The notes under the pieces: model-generated
What the model was told of the DNA's origin: nothing
What the model saw: the letters and a program-made list of their open reading frames with translations, nothing else
Databases searched by the model: none
Position numbers and translations under genes: made by a program
Part shown: positions 57,417 through 64,000 of the stretch, one piece after another
Layout: the number at the start of each line of letters is the position of its first letter
Numbering within the stretch: the first letter of the stretch is position 1
Origin: Pectobacterium polonicum
Lineage (GTDB): Bacteria; Pseudomonadota; Gammaproteobacteria; Enterobacterales; Enterobacteriaceae
Length of the DNA: 64,000 bases
Reading direction: 5' to 3'
NCBI RefSeq assembly: GCF_005497185.1
Contig: NZ_RJTN01000003.1
Coordinates: 124,001-188,000, forward strand

Positions 57417-57555
57417 GCGTTAACCCTCTTGTCATTTGTACAAAATTGCTCAGGCAGAGAAGAAAAATAGGCGATCTTCATCATCCAGAAACGGTGTACC
57501 TGTTTCACCGATTCTATCAGAAACGGATTAACATCCCCATGCTGGAAAAAACAGC

Positions 57556-57587
57556 GAAAAAAAGCCAGCGACAACATCGCTGGCCCT
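57556..57587 (-). terminator. Terminator of the chemoreceptor gene
   Basis: GCCAGCGA (57564-57571) pairs with TCGCTGGC (57577-57584). On the minus strand it is followed by a seven-T run; it lies about 32 bp after the chemoreceptor stop. Confidence 0.9.
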
Positions 57588-57618
57588 CAATGAGACTTTC
57601 CTTTTTTACCGTCAGGGG

Positions 57619-59238
57619 CTACATCAGGTGAAAACGAGACACGCCAAGATTTAACCGCTCAGCCTGCTGCTCCAGAGATGCGGCTGATGAGGAAGCCTCC
57701 AACACCAGCGTCGCATTTTGTTGCGTGACCCGATCCATTTCTGATATCGCTAACGACACCTGATTGATACCGCTGCTCTGTTCATCGGAAGCCAGCGCGA
57801 TCTCATTCATGATGCGGGTGACGTTATTAATTTCAGCGACAATCTCAGCCATCGCTTTACCCGCTTCAGATGCCAGCGTCGTCCCCTCTGTTACTCTGGT
57901 TTCGGATTCTTTAATCAACGCAGCAATTTCCGTTGCGGCGTTAGCCGAACGCTGTGCCAGACTACGCACTTCTCCTGCCACCACCGCGAATCCTTTGCCC
58001 TGCTCGCCTGCTCTGGCTGCTTCAACTGCCGCATTCAGCGCTAGAATATTAGTCTGGAATGCAATCCCATTAATGAGCGCGATAATCTCAGAAATTTTGT
58101 CTGAACTCTTGGCAATACCAGCCATAGAATCCACAACCTGTTCAACAATATTGCCACCATTTACGGCCTTGGAAGACGTCTCCGTCGCCACCTCACTGGC
58201 ATGATGCGCATTATCGGTATTCTGCTTCACCGCTGCCGTGAGTTGCTCCATGCTGGCTGCCGTTTCCGCCAGTGCCGCAGCCTGCTGTTCGGTTCGAGCG
58301 GATAAGTCTGTGTTACCAACGGCGATTTTCGTCGAACTGCTGTGGATCGACTCCGCACTATCACGCACCGATCCAACCGTTTCGGAGAGCGAATCCTGCA
58401 TTTGCTGGATATTGTCCCCCAAAATGCCGATTTCATTTCTTCCTACATCCACGCTCGTGCGCGTTAAATCCCCCTGCGCAATCGCCTGTATGCGCGACAC
58501 CCAATACTGCACCGGGTTAATAATGACCCGACGAATTAATAAGAACGTCATGCCCGTTAATACGATGGCCAGAACAAATGCGCCCACCATGAGCGTATAG
58601 CCCTGCGTAGAATGTCTCTCGGCCGTCACATTAATATTTTTTGCCATCTCAACCCGATAAAGGTAAGACGCTTTCAGCGGGACGTCATACTCATCGTCCA
58701 ACTTAGACAGGGTTGTCGACTCAAACGCATTGAGTTCGTCAACATTGCCCCGTTTCGCGATATCAAACATGGGCTTGATACCCCGCTCAACATAATCGCT
58801 ATAACGCGCTTTCAATTCATTATCACGTGCTTGTTCAACGTCAGCGCGAACCGCTCTATTTTGATATCCGTTAAACATTTGCTGCGACATCATCAGCCGT
58901 TCTTCGGCCGCTTTCATACTAGCGTTGTAATTGTCCGTAAGGCCATTATGTAAGTGGTTCACGGCATGCAACAGATTCATACGTGCCGCCCGCATATGAT
59001 TCGCGCTATCAACTAACTCCATCCGAACGTTCAATTCCAGCGTTGATTCATTTAATGACAATTCCGCTTGCTTCAAAAAATAGGATGACGTCGCCACAGC
59101 CAGGGCAAAGAGCAATAAAACACCAGAAAAAACAACAATGAAGAGAGGCGTTAGCTTAATGTTATGTACCCCAGGAGTGGACTGCCAGGATTCTGGCTTT
59201 TCGTAAAGCGCTATTGACTGATACGGTACATCGCTCAT
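57619..59238 (-). CDS. Methyl-accepting chemotaxis protein
   Basis: Inner membrane chemoreceptor. The 539 residues have a first membrane helix (about 29-51), a four-helix periplasmic ligand domain of about 160 residues, a second helix (about 214-234), a HAMP domain, methylation helices and the signalling hairpin [48 protein letters not shown] (cited by its ends). The C-terminus ends GVSRFHLM and lacks the NWETF-type CheR/CheB tether. An in-frame TTG at 59262 is possible; the ATG at 59238 has better spacing from a GGA. Ligand cannot be predicted. Soft-rot bacteria carry many such receptors. Confidence 0.93.
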   Translation of the reverse strand: MSDVPYQSIALYEKPESWQSTPGVHNIKLTPLFIVVFSGVLLLFALAVATSSYFLKQAELSLNESTLELNVRMELVDSANHMRAARMNLLHAVNHLHNGLTDNYNASMKAAEERLMMSQQMFNGYQNRAVRADVEQARDNELKARYSDYVERGIKPMFDIAKRGNVDELNAFESTTLSKLDDEYDVPLKASYLYRVEMAKNINVTAERHSTQGYTLMVGAFVLAIVLTGMTFLLIRRVIINPVQYWVSRIQAIAQGDLTRTSVDVGRNEIGILGDNIQQMQDSLSETVGSVRDSAESIHSSSTKIAVGNTDLSARTEQQAAALAETAASMEQLTAAVKQNTDNAHHASEVATETSSKAVNGGNIVEQVVDSMAGIAKSSDKISEIIALINGIAFQTNILALNAAVEAARAGEQGKGFAVVAGEVRSLAQRSANAATEIAALIKESETRVTEGTTLASEAGKAMAEIVAEINNVTRIMNEIALASDEQSSGINQVSLAISEMDRVTQQNATLVLEASSSAASLEQQAERLNLGVSRFHLM

Positions 59239-59878
59239 TTTTACATCCGTCGAGTTATTCAAAAAGTTGCTGTGAAGTAAATTTCAGATAAGCAAGAAAA
59301 AATAAAACGCCACTACATGTTACATATTAATTAAAGATTGTGACAATCTGCGTTAAATGCAAGAAAAAAAATAGTAACCTATGAAAAATAATTTTATCAA
59401 TAAGATCACCATCACGAAAAAACGTCATTTTAACGATAATATCTTCAATTAAAAATCATTCATAACATGAATTATTACATAGAGTTAGTGAATAATCCGA
59501 ATTAAGGTTTTTGCGTTACAACGTCTTATTCGTGTAGAAACACATTCACAGAATTGTTTAATTTTAATGACAATAGATTTCATCCTAACATTCAATATTG
59601 GGTATTAAATTATCGCCACGCGAATAACAACATGGTTTACCTGAATACCACTCTCGACAGGCATATTTTCCCTCTTCTCTTCTTTTAACCCACTTTTGCG
59701 AAGCCGCGCGCAGGCCGATCACGCCGTTTAAATGTTAGCTAAATAAGCAGGTATATTTCATTCTCGACTAGCGCTCATGTTGACATCCGTCAACGCATGA
59801 ACATACCATGACCCTATATCGCGATGAAAAAACATCCAAATAAGCCTATTCAGGCAGCCATTGAAACAATAGAAGATA
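59239..59878. other. AT-rich noncoding region before ERIC copy 2
   Basis: About 640 bp with no supported gene. It should hold the chemoreceptor promoter, but I found no convincing sigma-28 element. A small inverted repeat GTTGAC-ATCC-GTCAAC lies at 59779-59794. Confidence 0.4.
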
Positions 59879-60005
<127 letters not shown>

Positions 60006-60025
60006 TATGGCTTACCGAGGAATTT

Positions 60026-60586
60026 ATGACAACACATCACTTTTCTCTCACGCTAGCGGGCGTTTCCGCAGATACGGCTGGGCTGGAAGATGCACTTTTT
60101 GCCAGCGGCTGCGACGACGCGCTAATTTGCTTCTATGGAAGCGCCGTCTATCTCGAATTTGATCGAGAAAGCCCGCGTTTTTCTACCGCAGTCATCAGCG
60201 CTATTCATGATATCGAGTCCGCAGGCATCCAGGCCAGAGTCCACTCCGTCGATGCCGCCTGGGTTGGGATCAGTGACATCGCGGCCTTGTCCGCGCTGTC
60301 TCGTCAGGCGATTGCGCTTCTCAAAGACGGAAAACGGGGTGCAGGTGATTTCCCCTCTCCGGTCCAGCGCTTACGCGGTACATCACCGCTGTGGGAATGG
60401 AGCGATGTTGCCGATTGGCTAGCCAAACAAAAAAAAATACCACAAGAATTAGCCGACAATGCTCAGGAACTTGCCACGATTAATCTAGCCTTGCAGATAC
60501 GCAATGCCCGTCAGCAGGACGAATTAGCACGTTATTGCGCATTGCTCAGCGAAGGCGTGCCATTACGTGAACAAAGCATCACGTAA
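60026..60586 (+). CDS. Small protein with C-terminal MerR/AlpA-like helix-turn-helix
   Basis: The 186-residue product has an N-terminal domain (about 1-75, LTLAGVSADT and DDALICFYG, then VYLEFDRE) and a C-terminal helix-turn-helix beginning near residue 80 (GISDIAALSALSRQAIALL) followed by PLWEWSDVADWL. This organisation occurs in a widespread family of small DNA-binding proteins of unknown role; I cannot name it. The ATG at 60026 follows GAGGAATTT. ERIC copy 2 ends 20 bp upstream, so the ERIC element must lie in the leader or promoter. It is convergent with SgrS. Confidence 0.8.
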   Translation: MTTHHFSLTLAGVSADTAGLEDALFASGCDDALICFYGSAVYLEFDRESPRFSTAVISAIHDIESAGIQARVHSVDAAWVGISDIAALSALSRQAIALLKDGKRGAGDFPSPVQRLRGTSPLWEWSDVADWLAKQKKIPQELADNAQELATINLALQIRNARQQDELARYCALLSEGVPLREQSIT

Positions 60587-60658
60587 ACAACGCCGCTGAT
60601 ACCTCCCTACCATGCAAACTACCCGCAGCAGCCAAAGCTAGCAGCAGGTAAACACCAT

Positions 60659-60688
60659 AAAAAAAACCAGCGAGAGAACTCGCTGGTT
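60659..60688 (-). terminator. Terminator of SgrS
   Basis: AACCAGCGAG (60665-60674), loop AGAA, CTCGCTGGTT (60679-60688); on the minus strand the stem is followed by eight T residues including its base. Confidence 0.93.
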
Positions 60689-60731
60689 GGTGAAACATCA
60701 CCATTACTCAGAATACGTTTCCTCATACCAC

Positions 60732-60896
60732 CTAGAGCCAATGACGGTATTCGTCGTCGGACATGTCTTTCAGGTGCCACTGCGTCGCCTGCTGTAATAA
60801 CGCAACGCGCTGTTGGGTAGACATCCATCGCAACCACTTCGCTTTACACGTCGATAAGTAGGTTCGATAGAACTGGGACAAACGGGAACTTGTCAT
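60732..60896 (-). CDS. sgrT: SgrT, inhibitor of glucose PTS transport
   Basis: Small protein encoded within SgrS that inhibits PtsG activity during glucose-phosphate stress. The 54 residues share the RLSQFYRTYLS, CKAKWLRWMS and QQRVALLQQATQW blocks with E. coli SgrT (43 residues). The ATG at 60896 is preceded by a near-perfect AGGAGGTGG ribosome-binding site 4-6 bases away, unusually strong for this gene. An upstream in-frame extension to 61067 is not used because it would lie outside the RNA. Confidence 0.9.
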   Translation of the reverse strand: MTSSRLSQFYRTYLSTCKAKWLRWMSTQQRVALLQQATQWHLKDMSDDEYRHWL

Positions 60897-60936
60897 GATC
60901 CACCTCCTCTCTTTCCTTGTTGGAAAGTATCGACGT

Positions 60937-60942
60937 AATATA
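60937..60942 (-). promoter_or_regulatory. Candidate -10 of the sgrS promoter
   Basis: TATATT on the minus strand about 45 bp before the SgrT start, inside the sgrS-sgrR gap. No good -35 was found, as expected for a promoter activated by SgrR. Confidence 0.5.
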
Positions 60943-60986
60943 GGGAAAGATAAATTGATGACTTTAGTGCCGGGAGTTCCTCTTTT

Positions 60987-62645
60987 ATGTCTTCCCCTCG
61001 ATTGCAACAACAGTTCATCCGCCTGTGGCAACACTTTCAGGGGCAAACCACCGACACCACGCTGCAAGAGCTAACCGGGGTGTTGAACTGCTCACGCCGC
61101 CACATCCGTTCATTATTGAACGCCATGCAACAAGAAGGCTGGCTCATCTGGCAGGCAGAGGCCGGGCGAGGAAAGCGTTCGCAGCTCTCCTTTGTGTATA
61201 CCGGATTAGCGCTACAGCAGCAGCGTGCCGAAGATTTACTGGAACAGGATCGTATTGAGCAGCTAGTGCAGTTGGTGGGTGACAAAGAAGCGGTGCGCCA
61301 GATGCTACTCGCCCACCTTGGGCGAAGTTTCCGGCAAGGGAAGCATATTCTGCGCATCCTCTATTACCGCCCGTTACGCAATTTATTGCCCAGCTCGGCA
61401 CTACGACGCTCGGAAATGCACATTGCACGGCAAATATTCAGCGGACTGACCAATATAAATGAGGAAAATGGGGAACTAAAACCCGATCTGGCTCATCACT
61501 GGCAGAGCCTATCACCTCTGCACTGGCGCTTTTATCTGCGTCCGGCCATCCGCTTCCATCATGGTCGTGAACTCACGATGGATGACATCACCCTATCGCT
61601 ATCGCGCCTCGCTCCGCTTCCGCTCTTCTCCCACATTGAAGCCGTGACCTCACCGATGCCGTTTGTGATTGATATCCGCTTGCGCACCCCAGATAAGTGG
61701 TTACCGTGGCTTTTGGCCAGCGTGCATGCCATGATCCTGCCGCAAGAGTGGCAAACGCTGCCGAATTTCGCCCAACACCCGATTGGCACTGGCCCTTACG
61801 CCGTGGTGCGCAATAACAGCAGCCAATTGAAGATCCGCGCTTTCGATGACTATTTTGGCTATCGGGCGCTGATTGATGAGGTCAACATCTGGGTCCTGCC
61901 GGACGAACCGGAAGAAATGCCCGTCTTCGTTCAGTTCCAGTCAGACAATTCTCGTCACGAACAGTTGGAAAGTAGAATGGAGGAAGGCGGTTATTTCCTG
62001 TTGTTCGACAAACGCTCGCCGCTGAACAAGCGCCCAGAGACTCAGCAATGGCTCAGGCAGGTATTTAATCCGATTTCGCTGCTCAACCACGCCAATATCA
62101 GCAACCAGCGCGACTGGTCGCCCGCCTATAGCCTGCTGCCGCGCTGGCATCATCATCATCCCGATACGCCACAGTCGATGCCAAAAGGGCTAACCGACGT
62201 CACGCTCACGTTCTATCAGGAGCACCCAGAGTACCGGATATTAAGCGAGATTATGCGCACGCTGCTGGCGCAACACGGCGTCACTCTACATGTTCAGACC
62301 ATCAGCTACGAAGATTGGTATCAGGGCAATGCCGAAAGCGATATCTGGTTTGGTAGCCTGAATTGTTATCTGCCGCTCGAATTCTCTCTGTTTGCCATGC
62401 TCTATGAGCTGCCGCTGGTGCAACATTGCCTGAACGACGACCTGGATACCGACGCACAACAGTGGCGTAATCACACGCTCCCAATGGCAGAATGGAGTGA
62501 AAAACTCATCAAAAGCGGGCAACTGCATCCGTTATTGCATCACTGGCTGCAACTTCAAGGGCAACGCAGCATGCGCGGCGTCAGAATGAATATGCTGGGC
62601 TGGTTTGATTTTAAATCCGCCTGGTTTGCGCCGCCGGAACGCTGA
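60987..62645 (+). CDS. sgrR: Transcriptional activator SgrR
   Basis: Activates sgrS on accumulation of glucose-6-phosphate-like stress signals. The 552 residues have an N-terminal helix-turn-helix (about 20-60, [19 protein letters not shown]) and a solute-binding-protein (SBP_bac_5) C-terminal domain starting around 160, ending [18 protein letters not shown]. Length and start fit E. coli SgrR (about 551). It is divergent from sgrS by about 60 bp from the estimated transcript start. In E. coli setA lies next to sgrS; no setA is seen here. Confidence 0.95.
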   Translation: MSSPRLQQQFIRLWQHFQGQTTDTTLQELTGVLNCSRRHIRSLLNAMQQEGWLIWQAEAGRGKRSQLSFVYTGLALQQQRAEDLLEQDRIEQLVQLVGDKEAVRQMLLAHLGRSFRQGKHILRILYYRPLRNLLPSSALRRSEMHIARQIFSGLTNINEENGELKPDLAHHWQSLSPLHWRFYLRPAIRFHHGRELTMDDITLSLSRLAPLPLFSHIEAVTSPMPFVIDIRLRTPDKWLPWLLASVHAMILPQEWQTLPNFAQHPIGTGPYAVVRNNSSQLKIRAFDDYFGYRALIDEVNIWVLPDEPEEMPVFVQFQSDNSRHEQLESRMEEGGYFLLFDKRSPLNKRPETQQWLRQVFNPISLLNHANISNQRDWSPAYSLLPRWHHHHPDTPQSMPKGLTDVTLTFYQEHPEYRILSEIMRTLLAQHGVTLHVQTISYEDWYQGNAESDIWFGSLNCYLPLEFSLFAMLYELPLVQHCLNDDLDTDAQQWRNHTLPMAEWSEKLIKSGQLHPLLHHWLQLQGQRSMRGVRMNMLGWFDFKSAWFAPPER

Positions 62646-62683
62646 GAGCCTTTCACTGCCCGACTTAACCCTTTACAATGAAC

Positions 62684-62771
62684 CGTTCTCAACGGGGTGC
62701 GGAAAATTTTTCGCTGAGAAGATACCCGTCGAACCTGATCCGGTTAATACCGGCGAAGGGATTTGAGAGTG
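62684..62771 (+). promoter_or_regulatory. TPP riboswitch (thi box) upstream of thiBPQ
   Basis: The THI element is visible in order: TCTCAA (62687-62692), CGGGGTGC, GCTGAGA, ATACCCG, TCGAACCTGATC, GGTTAATACCGGCG, AAGGG and closing TTGAGA (62763-62768), the P1 partner of the first arm. It lies 55 bp before the thiB GTG. TPP binding is expected to repress the thiamine transporter. Confidence 0.96.
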
Positions 62772-62826
62772 CGGCTTATTGCTGCCTCGAAGTCCTTTGC
62801 CACCCTATGATTCTCAGGAGTGCAAA

Positions 62827-63843
62827 GTGTTAAATCAATTATTACACCGTTCAGCCACCGTGCTGAAAACCAGTCTGCCTTGTCTGTTACTGCTCTCAGC
62901 ATCCGCTTTCGCCAAGCCCGCACTTACCGTTTATACCTATGACTCATTCGCTTCCGAGTGGGGTCCAGGCCCCGTCATCAAGACCGCGTTTGAAAAAGAG
63001 TGCGAGTGCGAGCTGAATTTCGTCGCGTTGGAAGATGGCGCATCGCTGCTAAACCGCCTGCGAATGGAAGGAAAAAACAGTAAAGCGGACATCATTCTGG
63101 GGCTGGACAACAACCTGTTGCAGGCCGCGGAGCAAACTGGTCTGTTTGCGCCACACGGTCAGGACACCAGCACCGTCACGGTGCCGGGCGGTTGGAACAA
63201 TAAAACGTTCGTTCCTTACGACTACGGCTATTTCGCCTTTGTGTATAACAAAGACACGCTGAAGAACCCGCCGAAAAGCCTGCATGAACTGGTGGACAGC
63301 AACGCGCCGTGGAAAGTGATCTATCAAGACCCGCGCACCAGCACACCGGGGCTGGGCCTGCTACTGTGGATGCAGAAAGTTTACGGCGACGATGCGCCGC
63401 AAGCCTGGCAGAAGCTGGCGAAAAAAACCGTTACCGTCACCAAAGGCTGGAGCGAAGCCTACGGTCTGTTCCTGAAAGGGGAAGCCGATCTGGTGTTGAG
63501 CTACACGACATCGCCGGCCTACCACATCATCGAAGAAAAGAAAGACAACTACGCAGCGGCGACCTTTAGCGAAGGACACTATCTACAAATTGAAATCGCC
63601 GGGCAGTTGGCTTCCAGCAAAAATCCAGAGCTGGCAAAACGCTTTATGCAGTTCATCCTGAGCCCAACCTTCCAACAGGCTATCCCGACGACGAACTGGA
63701 TGTATCCGGCGGTGAAAACCGAACTGCCTGCGGGCTTCGCGACGCTCGCCGTGCCTGAGAAAGCCATGCAGTTCAGCGCACAAGATGTTGCCGACCAAAG
63801 GACGCAGTGGATTCAGGCATGGCAACGCGCCGTCAGCCACTGA
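62827..63843 (+). CDS. thiB: Thiamine/TPP-binding periplasmic protein ThiB
   Basis: Periplasmic substrate-binding subunit of the thiamine, thiamine phosphate and TPP ABC transporter. The 338 residues begin with a signal peptide (LPCLLLLSASAFA, cleavage before KPALTVYTYDSFASEWGPG, cited by KPALTVYTYDSF). The start is GTG at 62827, chosen because AGGAG lies 6 bases upstream; the frame also has an earlier start at 62779 that would overlap the riboswitch end. It overlaps thiP by 25 bp, and the TPP riboswitch is upstream. Confidence 0.95.
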   Translation: MLNQLLHRSATVLKTSLPCLLLLSASAFAKPALTVYTYDSFASEWGPGPVIKTAFEKECECELNFVALEDGASLLNRLRMEGKNSKADIILGLDNNLLQAAEQTGLFAPHGQDTSTVTVPGGWNNKTFVPYDYGYFAFVYNKDTLKNPPKSLHELVDSNAPWKVIYQDPRTSTPGLGLLLWMQKVYGDDAPQAWQKLAKKTVTVTKGWSEAYGLFLKGEADLVLSYTTSPAYHIIEEKKDNYAAATFSEGHYLQIEIAGQLASSKNPELAKRFMQFILSPTFQQAIPTTNWMYPAVKTELPAGFATLAVPEKAMQFSAQDVADQRTQWIQAWQRAVSH

Positions 63844-64000
63844 TTGGCGGACGTCTGTGGCCGGGGCTGCTGGCCACCACGCTGTTAATTTCCGTTGCCG
63901 TACTGGCTTTCGGCGCACTGTGGATACAGGCGCCCGAAAGCCAGTGGCGCACGCTATGGCATGACAGCTATCTCTGGCATGTCATTCGGTTTACCTTCTG
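63819..64000 (+). CDS. thiP: Thiamine ABC transporter permease ThiP (N-terminal fragment)
   Basis: The frame opens with MATRRQPLIGGRLWPGLLAT, like E. coli ThiP, followed by a first membrane helix and WHDSYLWHVIRFTF, and continues off the window. The ATG at 63819 lies inside the last codons of thiB, a 25-bp overlap in another frame, typical of thiBPQ. Confidence 0.92.
   Translation, partial: MATRRQPLIGGRLWPGLLATTLLISVAVLAFGALWIQAPESQWRTLWHDSYLWHVIRFTF

Larger units (their letters stand above)
60659..60930 (-). ncRNA. sgrS: Glucose-phosphate stress small RNA SgrS
   Basis: Dual-function Hfq RNA that represses ptsG and related mRNAs and encodes SgrT. The 3' part reads CTGAGTAATGGTG (60699-60711 on the minus strand), which corresponds to the E. 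coli ptsG-pairing seed CTGAGTATTGGTG with one change, then the small GGTGA/TCACC stem and the terminator stem with a T run. The 5' end is estimated from a TATATT -10 at 60937-60942, so the length of about 272 nt is approximate. It is divergent from sgrR, as in E. coli. Confidence 0.92.

Noticed and set aside
59600-59640. Sigma-28 promoter for the chemoreceptor (GGCGATAA-like -10 on the minus strand)
   Set aside because: The -35 matches only 3 of 8 positions and it lies about 370 bp from the start codon.
60897-61067. Long N-terminal extension of SgrT
   Set aside because: It would lie upstream of the SgrS promoter and overlap sgrR; the ATG at 60896 has an ideal ribosome-binding site.

Overview
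The window reads as a chromosomal segment of a soft-rot enterobacterium, most likely Pectobacterium or a close relative. The evidence is the Escherichia-like order of long gene blocks, proteins that resemble E. coli homologues over full length, two 127-bp ERIC repeats, an SgrS/SgrT-SgrR sugar-stress locus, and a KdgR-like operator in front of a secreted hydrolase. The genus is an inference from remembered family knowledge; no database was searched.

Layout. Positions 1-1187: the start of an exported, probably alpha/beta-hydrolase protein and an orphan GNAT-like protein. 1288-8520: pyruvate dehydrogenase operon pdhR-aceE-aceF-lpdA (minus strand) with a PdhR operator and a strong intercistronic hairpin. 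9128-10486: divergent aroP. 10570-14309: ampDE, tsx and nadC. 14620-17743: ppdD-hofB-hofC, a type IV pilin with its assembly ATPase and membrane platform. 17831-21228: guaC, coaE-zapD-yacG, mutT. 21319-25202: secA, secM and a divergent DUF721/DciA-type gene. 25215-43163: lpxC and the complete dcw cluster (ftsZ, ftsA, ftsQ, ddl, murC, murG, ftsW, murD, mraY, murF, murE, ftsI, ftsL, rsmH, mraZ), all on the minus strand and mostly with overlapping ends, read from a recognisable Pmra promoter carrying MraZ repeats. 43963-45469: alaE and cra. 45737-50242: ilvIH and a long-chain acyl-CoA synthetase-like gene. 50471-55416: leuL attenuator and leuABCD. 55431-60586: an accessory stretch (azlCD with an AraC regulator, a chemoreceptor, an ERIC copy, a small HTH protein). 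60659-62645: SgrS RNA, SgrT and SgrR. 62684-64000: TPP riboswitch, thiB and the start of thiP.

How the genes work together. Three themes dominate: central carbon entry to the TCA cycle under pyruvate control; synthesis of lipid II and the division machine in one transcription unit; and branched-chain amino acid synthesis (ilvIH, leuABCD) next to a probable branched-chain amino acid exporter (azlCD). Much of the interest lies in cis-regulation: a concentric palindrome at 254-290, the pdhR-aceE hairpin, the SecM arrest peptide, the leu attenuator, the SgrS dual-function RNA and the thi-box riboswitch. Most of the window is conserved core genome. I found no CRISPR array, prophage, insertion sequence, rRNA or tRNA. 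The least ordinary items are the retained DciA-like gene beside secM, the variant SecM arrest motif, the palindrome overlapping a start site, the glutamine-rich tail of FtsQ, and the orphan proteins at 477-1187 and 60026-60586.
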